In this document: positions 1-12,689 of the stretch, piece after piece
How the letters are laid out: each line of letters begins with the position of its first letter
Position numbering within the stretch: the stretch's first letter is position 1
From: Cryptomeria japonica
Taxonomy: Eukaryota; Streptophyta; Pinopsida; Cupressales; Cupressaceae
Direction: 5' to 3'
DNA: 64,000 bases
Assembly (NCBI RefSeq): GCF_030272615.1
Contig: NC_081412.1
Coordinates: forward strand, 474,865,657-474,929,656
Notes under the pieces: model-generated
What the model was told of the DNA's origin: nothing
Databases searched by the model: none
The model's input: only the letters and a program-made list of their open reading frames with translations
Translations under genes and position numbers: made by a program

Positions 1-2781
1 CAACTATAAATCTAAACATATTTACTTGGTTAGTAAATTCTTTTAACCTTTAACATTTACACTAATTGAAAAAGGAAGCTTTGAAATAAATAAACAACAT
101 AAATATTTGAAATGTATTAGGGGATCTATTTACTACTAGAATTTATTTGAAGTTAATTAGTGATACTTGATGAAAAAGAACCAATGCTATGGATTAAGTT
201 TAAGGAAATAATTCTATGAAAGAAATACTTTCTTGAGAGTGAAAGTATCAAGAAAATTCTAAGGGATTATTATGTCTTACAAGAGTAAGACTATTAAATC
301 TATCCTAGATGTCTAACCAACATTAATTTCATATACCTTGGAATATATAAATTGTTTATGAGGAGCAAACTACACATATTTACACGGAAGATAAATCCTC
401 TTTATTCCTTAATTGGAACTAAGAGAAGTTGTACTAAAAATTACAAGGAACACAAATGTTTGAGATGGTTGAATGTCTCAAAGCAAGTCTTATTGGAGGT
501 GGACCACTACTTTAGGGTAAGTTCTTCTTGTTGACTTGAATTAAAGTGTTACCTATTTTAAGAAGGAATTTTTTTTCCAATGCACTTATCATTTCCATAA
601 TTGAAGGGGAAGATTCGTATTTCCAATTAAATTCTATTATAAGTTTCATCAAAGAGGTTGTTGATTAGAATATTGATTTAATGTTCTAATCATTTGAATA
701 AGAATATTTACAATTTTGATACCCTAAATTTATATCTTCTTAAAATATTACAATGAGGGTAAGTAGCTTAACTTATAATAAATATAATGTTGATTAAGAT
801 AATAATTAATATTCGCTCAAGAATGAATATTTAAAACTCGCTATTAAATTTTTTTTTTTTTTTTCAGATAACTTTAATTACAAATTAATTGTAAGATACA
901 AATAAATTTTAATATTTGAAATACTTAAAATAAAAATTATTTTAACTATTTGATTAACTTAGTATCAAGTAAATTTAATAATAAAAATTTTATTTTCAAC
1001 TCTAAAATAACTTATAATTAATAACCCAAAATAATGATGTAAATAAATATTATTTATTTTAATAAAACAATTTTATTTATTTTGATAAAATAATATGATT
1101 TTGAATTAAATTGATTTAATAAGAAGAAAAAAAGCATATAAATGTTAAACCGTAAGAGGGAGGAGTTGCGGCGGCCCACCCCTCTACGGGTCCCACTCCC
1201 CCCATAGTCTACACATGCAGGTCCATAGGGTTGGGGAGGGCCTTACAACCCCTTTTTCCTTCCCATTCATAATTGTTTTGAAATTTGAAAAAAAAAATGC
1301 ACAAACTAAAATTTAAACTTTTGAAATTTATATATTATTTTTAAAATTTCAAACTTACTTTATTTATTTTATATTTATTATTATTATTTTTTAAAGACCA
1401 ACTTCACTTTTTCAAATCTGCGAGCACAATGGCCCAGCGAAGGCACAAGGCCTTGTGTTTAAACCGTGACACTACATGTTCGAAGATAATATATTTATTA
1501 TTATTATTTTTTTTAAAATAATTCATTCAGTATTAATATCAATATTTTTAAATAGATTTATATAATTTTTTTCATTTTGAATTTTCTTAAGATATTAATT
1601 AAATTTAATCTTAAATAAAATAACATAAATCTATAATGAAATTTGACAAAAAATATAGATTCTAATTTTATTTTATTTTTAATTTATTCACCAATAGAAT
1701 TATAAATCACTAAGATAGTAAATTGGATAAAAGGGAAGGGTTTCATAAAAGAGATAAAATATTAAATACATTTATACGTACACTTTTATTTTGAAAATAC
1801 TAACTTGCTAAAAATTAAAGTTTGATGAAGGTAAAAAAAACATTACTTATTTATTTACTTTTATCAACTCAATCTGACAATAAGAGATAATTTAGAGAAA
1901 GGGGAGAAATCTTCTACATTGTTTATCCCATCACATTTAAAATCCACTTTTCAAATCTAAACGAAATATCTAAATCCTTAACTACTTCTAAATTTCCATA
2001 GAAATTATAACATACATGCAATGAAATTTTCCCTTTTATTTTTTCTCCTATTGAAATAAAACGTGAAGGTAAGTATTAGTTTTTTGGAAGATAAGATGAA
2101 ACGAACCTAGATCTAGATGGTGAATGAAAACCTTGTAGTTGAATCGACCTTCGAATCCCCAACCAACCTTCTTCATTCCTCTTCTTGTAATGTGGTAAAA
2201 GAAATCTTCTCCCAATTCTCGAGAATCCTAACTCATGCGAAATTTCTACAGAAATTATGCTACAACTAACATGAATTAAAAAACAAATTAAAGAACTCGT
2301 GACTACTTTTCAAAAACAATGAACTCCTTTTTCAAAAAATCTTGTATTCAATATATAGAAAATAGAGCCATTTTCCCACTACAAAATAATTAAATGATTC
2401 AAATATTCTTTTTTCCCAAAATAATTCCATGCAAAAGTGGGGGTTCCATGCATATTAAATTTGAATTTAAAATTCTTTCATGCAAGACCTATTCCTTACA
2501 ACTTGTCATAGCGGTGATTACATTTGACCATGCATTTAAAATTTGAATTTCAATTTATTTCTAGAATCTTCTTATTTCTCCTACACCATGTGCTCAATTA
2601 GAATATTGGGAAAAATAAATTAATTCTAATTAAATTATGACCTCACGTGTGAGTCACCAGTCACCACTATTCTTTCTTCTTTTTAAACTAATTCCATCCT
2701 CGTTCATTTTTTCATCTCTAACTAACATTGCTAATGAAATAAATAGTAATAATGGTACTACTAATGATGATAATGATAATG

Positions 2782-2870
<89 letters not shown>

Positions 2871-4900
2871 TCATATCAAGGTCCATAAATAGGGTTATGA
2901 CATAAAGGAGTAATATTTGATATATGTGCACAACAAGGCAACAAAATAGTTTCGTAAAAAAAATTATTATTGTTTTTTTTATATCAATGAAGGTAGTTTG
3001 TAAAGAACTTGTGTTATTTATTTAAGAAACACTAAAGGTAGTTGATTGCATGCCAAAAGAGCCAATGGGTTTATTTTATAAAGGTTAAAAGTTAAAAGAG
3101 TTAAAGGAGGGAGCTCTATTATCTAGGAAATGAAAAACATTATAATTATGTAGTTTTGAATTACAAAATGATGTCTAATACCTAAGATTTATTTTATTTT
3201 ATTTTCATTTGTAACTACTTTGTGAGGGTTATTATCTATTTATTCTTATATTTGATTTTTTTTTAAAATTCACACATGTATCTACATGTAGCTAGTAATT
3301 TCGGGTCCACCCATGTTTCATCTAATGAAAATTTTAGAGAATCAAATGTTATTTCTATTGTTATAGGTTTAAAATGGTAAAATAGGAGACACAAGGAAGT
3401 AGATATTAGAGCATGCATATAACTTCAAATAGCTTCTAAATCCAAATTTTTATTTTTCATAAGAAATTTTTTAATATTTATGTCTCTTGTTGAAGCAAGA
3501 TTAGACAAGGAAATATTGTAACCATAGATAGTTTGGTACTCAATTCCTTGTTGTAAATATAAGAAGGGATCTATTCAAGATAAAGATCAAGATGGATAAT
3601 TGCTCAAATATTTTGGGAGTTTAGAGATATTAGGAATTATACCTTTACAAGGTTCATAACACAACTTCATGGAGAATAGTGGATACAACTCAACATGGAC
3701 GATTCTCCATAATTATGGAGATATATTACTTGGAATTTTTGTGGGGTGGGATCCAAGAACTCAATAATTTAACTCAAAAGCTATATGTTTATTAGAGATA
3801 CATGATAAATTGATATACCATTCTACGTAATCTAAAATATATTTCCGAATAGAAGCTTCTAAAGAATATGAGGTTACAATTAGTTTCAATATTTAACTTT
3901 TTTACTTTTATTTTTTGTAGTATAAATCTTTAAAAGAGATGCCAAAATGTAAGGTTTACATTTTGTAATAAAGTATCTCTAGTAAACTTTAGTTATGTTA
4001 GCAATAAAAGTATGATTTAGGTAATAAACAATGTAATAATATGTAAAAGTGAAAGCCAAGATTTTGTAAATTCCATAATGAAAAATTAGATTTGAAAGTC
4101 TCTAATAAAAAATATGCAAAATGTAAGAAGCACCATGCTCACAAAAAATGTAAGGTTTGGTGAACCAGACCTCAAAATGCATGTAATATAAGTACATAGA
4201 TGAGATAATTCATAAATTAGTACAAATTTGAGCTAATTAAATACACATGAATTAAATCTCAAAGTGATATTAGAAGTTAATGCAAGCATACAACACTCCG
4301 CATTCACCATTTAAAATGTTACAGTTGTCTTCTTCCTATTGATAATGTGGTTTTTTATTTACCTTAAATGCATAGTAACAAAAAAAAATGCAATTATCTT
4401 TCTCTAACAAACATTTCATCTTGTAAATATGAGAAGTTATATTTGTAGAAACCAGCCTATTTCTTGTGCTAACCAGAGTTTTCCAATGCCAATTATCTTG
4501 AGATAGGAAGCCAAGTTTATAAAATATACCCTCCTTTGATTCCCAAACATCATCTAACACCACATCATATCTCTTTCCTTTTCAATTTTTTATAAATGAA
4601 CTCTACTGGTTGCTCTTGAGATATTTTCTCACTCCTATTTTATTGTCCTCACCTAAATGGGAAGCTAGGTCACATTGCAATGCTAAATGGAATAAGACTA
4701 AGAATTTAATGAAAGCTATATAGATTTAGCATACCTTTATTTTATGTTGTTGTAAATTTGCTAATGAATATAATACTTTCCTATGTCCTTCATCTCAAAC
4801 ACAACATTAAGTGGAGAGGTATTGTTGTCTAACAATATCACCATGTAGTAAACTTTCAATTGTATTCCCATTGATTGTGAATTATTGCCACTAGAAATAA
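1..4900. other. AT-rich intergenic DNA, no supported gene
   Basis: No reading frame here resembles a known protein; the short ORFs are what AT-rich sequence gives by chance. A GC-rich island at about 1150-1260 (rich in CCC and GGG runs) stands out from its surroundings and may be a fragment of an old element. A DN/AAT microsatellite lies at 2766-2870. The rest is unassigned, probably decayed repeat sequence. Confidence 0.6.
2766..2870. repeat. compound microsatellite (GATAAT)n-(AAT)n
   Basis: GATAAT units run into an uninterrupted array of AAT triplets. An overlapping ORF (2637-2888) reads this as Asp-Asn then poly-Asn and is an artefact of the repeat. The array is long enough to be length-polymorphic. 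Confidence 0.95.
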
Positions 4901-5163
4901 TTTTAAAGAGAATTAATTTCTCCCATTCAACCAACCAACTAGTATTAAATGCATCATCTAGAAATATTTGTGAAATTACATTAGTATAGAAAAAGTAAAA
5001 TTGGTGAAAGATCATTTTAGAAACAACTTCATTCTTCCAAAGACCTGTATAAATGTAGGTGAATGTAATTGTTTCATTGAATACAATAAAAAAATAGTTG
5101 TTTTGTAGAAACACACCATATTTTTACATTTTAATATTTAGTGTTTCTCCATCCACCACAAGA
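4901..5163 (+). repeat. 5' LTR of element 4901-7911
   Basis: Aligns with 7608-7911 throughout (for example ACTAGTATT, GCATCATCT, TTCTCCATCCACC). It has lost about 40 bases near its start and its first dinucleotide is TT instead of TG. Confidence 0.75.
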
Positions 5164-5166
5164 GAG

Positions 5167-5178
5167 TTCTATCAAAGC
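5167..5178 (+). other. degenerate primer binding site (iMet-type)
   Basis: TTCTATCAAAGC lies 3 bases after the 5' LTR and matches TGGTATCAGAGC, the usual complement of the plant initiator Met tRNA 3' end, at 9 of 12 positions. Confidence 0.5.
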
Positions 5179-5199
5179 AAGTTAGATTAAGAGTTAGTA

Positions 5200-7560
5200 A
5201 GAATGGAGATTGCAGAACTGAAAAATTAATGAGAATATTATCAAAGGTCATTGAAGATAGTTTCTAGAAGTTCTCAAAAACTAAGAAAGTTGTTGTTTGA
5301 GGAAGGCACCAAGCATGTTAAGGCACAAGATATGTTGGTTCGAGAAATTTGAAGAGTTAAGAGGAAAAGAATGTTGTTGTAAAAGATCATAGTTTTTTTT
5401 AGGCTTTTAATATTCTATGCAAAGTGAAGCCCTGGAGCCTATATGCATATAGAGGAAGATTGTGGAAGTATTGAACTAAAAGAAAAGGAAATCAAGCCAT
5501 AGCTAAAGGAGAATATGTTGGAATAATTGAAATCTAAAGTTGCATCACAAGTCAAGAAGAAGAGAATTGATCAAAGAAAAGAAGAGAGAATATCAAATGC
5601 AGTAATATTCAGTTTTGAGAGACCACTATGTCAACTAAGGAAGTAGATTTGAGAAATCGTGGATAGATTGTAGTTCTTTAACTATCAATTTTTTTTTTAA
5701 AGTTATGAAAAATTTAAAATTATAATTTATTTATTATATTTGGAAATGCTCATTCTTGAAGAAAGGTATTTTTATTATAGTTATTCAAAGCCCTCAAAAG
5801 AGGTAAATAAAATTTTGATAAACAATAATAAAAAAGTATTTATAAGGTAGTCAAATAAATCAAAACATTTATTTTTCTAAAGAAAGTTTTTCACTCAATA
5901 TCAAAAGAGATCCAAAAATGATGACAACAAAAAAATAGAAAGGGAAGTAATTGTTGTTTCTTGATAAAGGTCATTTTATCTCATTTTAAAAATAATTAAG
6001 ATTGGAAAAAAGATAAATTGTATGAAGTGAATAAAGGCCAATTTAAATTTAAATAAATAAGGAGTAGATTATGAATGTAATAGGGTAAAACAATAGCCAT
6101 TCAAAATAAATTCAATCATAGAATAGAAGCCATCAATCAAAATATTGACCAAATATTATAGATAAGAAGATAATCTAAAGGCGAACCAAATTGCTAGCTA
6201 TTTGGAATCTAGCCAACATTGAACACATTACAGGAGAAGAAAAGAGGAAGATTAGAAGGAATGCAAAGTTGCACAAAGGAAAACAAATTGTCATATCAAA
6301 ATTGATTAAGACTAAAATTAGTTATTTCAATCAGAAAAGTTGGTAAAAGCAAAAAGAAGAAGAAAAATAGTCTAGAAGAAGAGTTAATAGAATAAAGGAA
6401 AAATAACTCAGAAATGTTAGAAATTATAAAATAGAGAGAAGCAGAAAAATGTAAACTTTTAGTTGAAAATTATGATCTTCTGGAAAAAATGGAACAACGT
6501 TAATGATGAAAATGAAGAGTTAAAAGAAAGAATAATTTTTTTTAATGAGATTAAGAAAAGGAATGAATATTTAGAAGAAAAGTTGAAGAGATTGGAATGA
6601 AAAAGTATTTTATAAAGAAGGAAATATCAAAATTGATAGAAGAATCACTTGCAAAAAGAAATGAATGTTTGAAAGAAAAACAATTAGTAAATGATGTTTC
6701 ACTTTACACGTGAGATTTGTGATTGTCATTTGGTAAATTTATTTTTGCTAAAGTTTTTTGTGATAAAGATATTGATGATGATGTTAATAAATCTACAAAT
6801 CTTGATAAAAGAGATAGCAAAAATAATGTTGGTTTTTAAATCTTGAAAATAATGGTTATATAAGCCAAGGAATAGGAAAACATGAACAAGGATTAAGAAA
6901 TCCAATTGAACAAATAATGAGACCAAAGTATGAAGTCCTTAGGTATGTTACTGGTAAAGGAAAAATGAATGCAAGTGCTACAGGTTCAAGAAAATTATTT
7001 CAAGGAAAGTAATATATTGAGTGTACTCATTGTTATAAGAAACTTTATACAGAGGACAAGTGTTGGGATTTATATCATTGTGGTATTTTTTGTTTAAAGA
7101 ATCACTGTGAAAATACATGTTAGAATAGAAAAAAAATAATGAATCAATAAAAGGATGCATAAAAAAGGATTGTGTACGGAGCTATGGGTCGAGTTGGCAG
7201 AACATTATATGCTTGATAAAAAAATTCAACTATAAATGCTCATATGTCATGAACAATCAACCAACATATTGATGTTTGTGAAGGATAACAAATTGTTTTA
7301 GCCAAGAGAAATCATTGTTTCGATCCATTGAAAAAAGAGTTGCAAAAATTTTGAGAACAAAGTTTTAAAATCAATGTTTGAGAGATTGCTACAGTAGATA
7401 AAGTAAGCCAAGAGAATAGTATTATAGTTTTAGGTAAAAATATTATAGCGATAATTTAAGGATGTCATACAAGAAAATTTACTATGATTGAGTCTGAATA
7501 CTTGGTTGCAAGATTAACTCAAAGAGGAGAAATAAGACAATAGTCATTAGCAAAGGAAGA
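5200..7560 (+). pseudogene. broken gag-like reading frame with coiled coil and zinc-knuckle relic
   Basis: The frame is interrupted many times. Around 6400-6660 it encodes Glu/Lys/Leu-rich segments typical of a coiled coil (for example NEELKERI and EEKLKRLE). At about 7020-7130 it reads CTHCYKK, then TEDKCWDLY, then CLKNHCENTC. This is a retrotransposon C-x2-C-x4-H-x4-C knuckle whose His has become Tyr, followed by a second Cys/His cluster. It would be a nucleic-acid-binding Gag in the family it derives from. No protease, RT or integrase motif is visible before the 3' LTR. It cannot make a full product now. Confidence 0.5.
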
Positions 7561-7598
7561 TGATTATTGTGAATGCCAAAGAATTCATGGTAGTAATT

Positions 7599-7607
7599 AA
7601 GGGGGAG
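7599..7607 (+). other. polypurine tract
   Basis: AAGGGGGAG directly abuts the TG of the 3' LTR, the expected position for plus-strand priming in an LTR element. Confidence 0.75.
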
Positions 7608-7911
7608 TGTCGAAGAGCATTAATTTCTCCCCCTCAATCAAATTGAGAAACTTCCAACTGATTATCTAGACATTTCTCCCACCAACTAGTATTGAATGCA
7701 TCATCTTGAAATATATGTGAAATTAGACAAGTTTAGAAAAAATGTCGGGTTGGTGAAAGATAATTCAATAAACAACTTCATTCTCCCAAAGACTTGTATA
7801 AAAGGAGACAAATGTAACCATTTCATTGAAGTTAATAAAAAAATATTTCTTGTGTAGCACATACCATATTTATGTTTTCGAATATTTAGTGTTTCTCCAT
7901 CCACCCCAACA
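7608..7911 (+). repeat. 3' LTR of element 4901-7911
   Basis: Starts TGTCGAAG and ends CCAACA. It is the fuller of the two copies of this LTR. Confidence 0.8.
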
Positions 7912-8843
7912 CATAAGATAAGATTTATTGTATAGATGAACTACGTAATTCTTCATTTGCATAAGAAACTTCATGAAAAACTTTCATCTTGTGACCATCC
8001 TCAATAATAGATCCCATACACTCCTTGATGTCCTCAATTTTCCATCCTATCCTAAAGTGAAAATTTCATTGATTATAACTTAAAACCTACAAGATTAAGC
8101 ATCATTTCCATACATAGATTCTATAGAAAATTAACAAGAGATTTCCTCTACAAATAAGGAAGAATTAATACAAATTTTAGCTGGCCATTACTTTACACCC
8201 TCCTAATGTGGAGATTTTTAATTAGCATCTTGTAGAAAACCCTTACACGTGTGAATTTATTCTTGAAACACAATAAGTCTACATAGAAATTCACTACAAA
8301 CTTTGCCTCCTTAATTAATTTTTCAACGTCCATCTTCACAACCATCTCACAAATCTTCCCTACAACAACTTAGATACAAGAAATGTCATATTATAACCGA
8401 AACTCCTCTCAACTTTCTATACAAATAAAATAAAGTGACCCAAAGACTTAGAAAATAGAGTTTATGTATACACCAAAAATAGCATGGACTTGATAAGGTT
8501 GGAGTTGATGTAAGAATGGTCATTTATAAGCTAGCCATTTATAGAAACCAACTTTTTCTCTTTACTTGCATGCTTTTCTTGATACTTGTGTATGCAGAGT
8601 AATGTTCTTTAACCTTTCAATAAAAAAAATAAGATAATTGCATAAGGATGGAAATTGAAAAGCTAAAGAGAATTTTATATGTGCAGGTATGCCTTTAGAT
8701 GGAGTATTAAGTCACACCAATAACACAATTTAGCTCAAAATCATTAATGAAATAAGTAAGAGTTGTCAAATTTAAAATTCAAATTTTCAAAATGAAAAGT
8801 TGATCTCAAATAAATCAACACTAATCCTATAATGGCACCAAAA
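7912..8843. other. AT-rich spacer between two LTR elements
   Basis: Nothing coding is recognisable. The last bases before the next LTR contain AATCCTA (8823-8829), which also follows that element's far LTR at 19389 and may be its target duplication. Confidence 0.5.
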
Positions 8844-10052
8844 TGTAATGGTGGGTGAAAAATGTGTGAACGAGAGATCAAAAGGAAAAATACCCTTTCC
8901 CTCCAAGGAGAGATGAGAGTTTTACTATGGATTTCCCTTCAAACACTTTTCACGCATTACATTGGATGAGGGGGGAAATTCACTACATTCAACCTCCAAA
9001 AAAGAAGATAGAATTATGAATGAACTAAGAATGATAAGTTAATCCCCTCTTCTACTTGGAATGGAAATGAATTGATTAAATTATGTATAGAGACTAAGTG
9101 CAATAGAGACGAAGAAATGATAACTCAAGATCAGACTGTGGGATGAATTTTTGCACCTAGATTTGCTAGTAATATTTTCAGATGGAGCTGCCCTGCAAAT
9201 TTGACGAAAATTTGCCCGAACCATGGCGAAAGTATACATGGTCCTCCGAAAAATTCATGAAATGAAAAGGGTTATTCTGCCTTTGCAAATGGAGTCCAAA
9301 TCCAAAAGTATAGTTGCACACCTACAACCGACACACAGAAAAGAGAGGAAAAGGGGTTGGGATTGGGGGTTTGCCTTTAGGTCAAACCCCAGTTTTGGAA
9401 TTAACCAAGTAATGAAAGAAAGTACTTGAAAGTAAATGTAATTGAAAAACTGTAATGTAAATCACCTCAAGGGAGGTTTTAGGTACAATATAGGTAGATT
9501 TCCTTATGTGGACTTGAATGTTGGAATCGATCTCCTCTTCAATGGTTGAATCCTTGACTTGAATGCAACACCTAGCCTTGAAGGAAGACTTGAGAATGCT
9601 CAATGCTAGAAAGGAATTCTTGAATTCTCTTGAATGCTTGATCACATGTAAATTTCCCCATCATCTAACTTATGCAAATGAGAAGGTAAATGCAAATTTT
9701 ATACTTGTCTATTCGAGTTAATGAAACTGATTTTCGACACAGTCCGATGTCGAGGAAGTTTTCTCGCTCACTGCACAACCATCTATGCAAAATTAGGAAA
9801 GGTCCTCCCCCAAAATAAGGTAGGGACAGGGGTGCCACACCCCTGTCCTAGGAGGATAGGGGTGCCACACCCCTGTCCTACCCTTTTCTCTAGGGAAAAG
9901 TGCAGACAGGGTGGTGCAGAGGGCAAGGGAGAAGTAGTTTTTAGGGGTTGAGCAGTCTCCGACCTCTGATCAAGCTAGGGGATTCGATCTCACATGCGTG
10001 AAGATGATAATATGGTCACAAATTTCTAGGGATTAAATTTTATGGCACTACA
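8844..10052 (-). repeat. 3' LTR of the gypsy-type element
   Basis: In plus view it runs TGTAATGG to CACTACA, 1209 bp. It matches 13608-14141 plus 18676-19388. It contains two tandem GC-rich hairpin units near 9823-9882, described separately. Confidence 0.85.
9823..9882. repeat. tandem GC-rich hairpin units inside the LTR
   Basis: An 11-base arm GGACAGGGGTG (9824-9834), the loop CCA, then the arm CACCCCTGTCC (9838-9848) form a perfect inverted repeat. A second unit with one arm mismatch follows immediately. The other LTR has three decayed units at about 19126-19220, so the unit number varies. Confidence 0.8.
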
Positions 10053-10066
10053 TTTATCCCCCACAT
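10053..10066 (-). other. polypurine tract of the gypsy-type element
   Basis: On the minus strand the sequence is TGTGGGGGATAAA directly followed by TG of the LTR, the normal place for plus-strand priming. Confidence 0.7.
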
Positions 10067-10122
10067 TAGTGGTAGTATGAGCATACACCAATACTGTCGG
10101 TAATGTACATAGTTATGATTTA

Positions 10123-12470
10123 GCCATTGTGAGGAAATTTTAAACACTTATGGATAGGAGAAGAAATAACCTTCATGGAAGATAGCCAAGGATAGCCCAA
10201 CTTGACATGAAATTGCTCGGAAGAGGGAATGATAACAAAGTGGACAGCCATAGATTTAGTATGAAGTTCAACAAGAAGGGTGAGAGAGCCAATGGTAGGA
10301 TAAGAGAATCCATCAAATAACTTCACAACCACATTAGAATCATCATATATTTATTTATGCAATTGTAAAGTAAAAAGATACTCTTCAGTTATGATATTAA
10401 CCATGCAAGAGGGAACAATAAGGGCACTAGGGAAAGGTATATCCTTAACCTTTGTAACTATGTATAAAGGGCCATCAGGTGCTATAATGGTCTTACTAGG
10501 GTCAAATGCAATACAAGGATCCTTAGGCATATCTTGTTTTCCTACCATATTTACCAAGTTTGGAGCCATAGAGGTGAATTCCTCAAAAGAGAAAGAAGTA
10601 GGCATAATCTCAATAATGTTAAAGGTATGAGAAGGCAAGGGATGAGTGAAAATCTTAAGATTTTGATTAGGAGGAGTTACTGATTTATTCCCTTTATCAT
10701 TTACACTTACCATATATATAGTATTATTATCAATAAAATCTTGAATCTTATTTTTCAATGTGAAACATTTCTCAGTATCATGACCATGCTGACAATGAAA
10801 TTGACAAAATGAATTGTTATCAAAATAAGGGGATGCAAGTTTAGAAGGATCAGCTGGCTTTATAGGAGTAAGTTTGATAACAATTTCTTGCAACAAATGA
10901 GACATAATACTATGTAAAGATTCATTCAAACGAGTAAACTATCTTTTGCTTTGGAAAAATTTAGAAATGGAAGGCACGCCTATTGTAGCATTCACATTGT
11001 TGTTGTTGATTGTATCATTGAATTGATGAAACCTTTTGTTGGTTTGAACTTCACAAATGGTTATTGAACACTTCCCCCCTTATCACTCAGAGCCATAGGA
11101 GTGGATTGCTCCATTTGACCCACAACTAGTTGATAATTATGGAGTGTTTCACACAACTATGGAAAGGAATTAAACTCAGACAAAAGAAGCTTTTCCCTGA
11201 TATCTTTTTGCAAATTAAAAATAAAAATTCATTGATTATCATTATCAGGTACATGAAAAGAAATTTGAGCACACAAATGCTTATATCTACCAATGAAATC
11301 AGTCACTTTTTCTTTAACACCTTGTTTACAATGCATCAAATCAGTCAAAGTGATTTTAGGACCAATGTTGTTTTGAAATTGTTAGATGAAAGCAGTTGCC
11401 AGTTGTTAAAATGAAGTGATAGAATAAGAAGGCAAAGAGAAATACCATTGTAAAGCCTTATCTTTTAGTGTTCTTGTAAAAAACTTTGCAAGCAATCTTT
11501 CATCATAAGAAATATTGGTACACAAGGTTTAAAATGTTTTGACATGTGTGAGAGGATAACCTTTTTCATTATCGAGTTCTAATTGAGGGATCTCAACATG
11601 TTTAGGTGGCACACATTTAACAATATCAAGAGAAAGTGGGCTTGCAACATCAAAGGTGGGCATACTAAACTTGAATTGACTCATAGAAGTGATTTGTTGT
11701 TGTAAGGAAGACACGGTTTGAGAAAGATTATTAATTGTCTCTTCAATACAAGAATTGATGTTAGACAGAGTTGATTGAGAAGGTGGTGTGGTGTTATTGA
11801 AAGAAGGCGTGGACTGAAAATAAGGTGATGGGACATTATGATAAGTAGGCATAGGTGATGATTGGGTAGGGAAAAGGACACTTAAAAGAGGAACAAATTT
11901 GTTGAAGGAATTGCCCCCTTGTGTCACATTGATTGGTTGAGGAATAATAGGAACACTTATTGAAGACAGGTAAAGATGGAGGATTTAATGAAGAAGAGAA
12001 ATTTCCCCAATGACTAATTGTTGTAGGGATGACATCTTGAGTTGAAGTAGCCATGATGTTGGAGGTAAAAGTAAGAATACTAGTCATAAGAGTAGTCAAA
12101 TGAATTGAAGGATTGACTTGTGTTGAAGGTTGTGAATAACCTAGGGTTTCAAAACAACTCTTCATAGGCATGACATTATAATCAACAATATGTGCAATTC
12201 CACACAATATATCAATTCCATTCAAGTATCACTTTGAATCATGTGCTTAAGGCATTCAATTAATGGAAGAGCATCACTATTAGGGTATTCTTGGGACATC
12301 TAGTGGTGAAAGTTATCAAATTGATTGTCCAATGTGGAAAGTTGATCTATAGAGACTCTAGTTAAAGCTTCTTCTTCATCATGGGGTGAATAGGAACATG
12401 ATTACGATGGGAAGAATTAGCATGATACTCATTAAAGAAGTCAACCAAATTAGGCTCCATGTCCTCGGTA
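10123..12470 (-). pseudogene. gag-protease polyprotein relic, Ty3/gypsy type
   Basis: Reading from 12470 leftward through several frames: an N-terminal acidic part (motifs EDMEPNL, GIAHIVDYNVMP, LGYSQPS); a retrotransposon gag domain at about 11180-11460 (QQLATAFIQQF, KEKVTDFIGRY); then FCQFHCQHGHDTEKCF, a knuckle-like Cys/His motif, at about 10780-10810. A protease-like domain follows, ending GYPWLSSMK...KCLKFP near 10125-10200, matching the GRPWLH...LKFP end of plant gypsy retropepsins. Where D-S/T-G should be, the frame reads ALIVPSC. Several stops and frameshifts show it is dead. Gag would package RNA and the protease would cleave Gag. No polymerase follows. Confidence 0.8.
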
Positions 12471-12689
12471 ATGAAACCTTGAGAGGCCTTAATTGTAATT
12501 CTTCATCTAAGGGGGAAAGTATAGGTGGGACTAATAGTGGTAAAACTCATGCACTAGAGGGAAAATTTGAATTTTGAATTATACGGACAAAGCTTACAAA
12601 ATTGAGTAATGTAAATTTTAAGAAAATATTGATTAAACAATTTGAACTTTGTTGGAAGAAGAGCATGACACAATTTCCAAAAATGAAAG

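Larger units (their letters stand above)
4901..7911 (+). mobile_element. degraded small LTR retrotransposon, gag-like only
   Basis: Two similar copies of about 260 and 304 bp lie at 4901-5163 and 7608-7911. A purine tract (AAGGGGGAG) sits immediately before the right copy, and a decayed initiator-tRNA-type primer site (TATCAAAGC) follows the left copy, which fixes the + orientation. The 3' LTR begins TGTCGAAG and ends CCAACA. Flanks are AATAA on the left and CATAA on the right, a 4/5 match to a target duplication. The 2.4 kb interior has a gag-like zinc knuckle relic but no recognisable reverse transcriptase, integrase or RNase H, so it looks non-autonomous as well as old. Confidence 0.75.

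Noticed and set aside
1430-1490. tRNA-like A box (TGGCCCAGCGA) and B box (GTTCGAAGA)
   Set aside because: Only one poor copy, spacing of 47 and weak B box; no stems formed. Could be a SINE scrap but not supported.
2637-2888. ORF with Asp-Asn and poly-Asn
   Set aside because: It is a translation of a microsatellite.
4761-5114. 117-codon minus ORF
   Set aside because: Lies mostly in the LTR of 4901-7911 on the antisense strand; the second LTR copy does not keep it.
9721-9951. 76-codon ORF in the gypsy LTR
   Set aside because: Created by the GC-rich hairpin repeats; the partner LTR frame differs.
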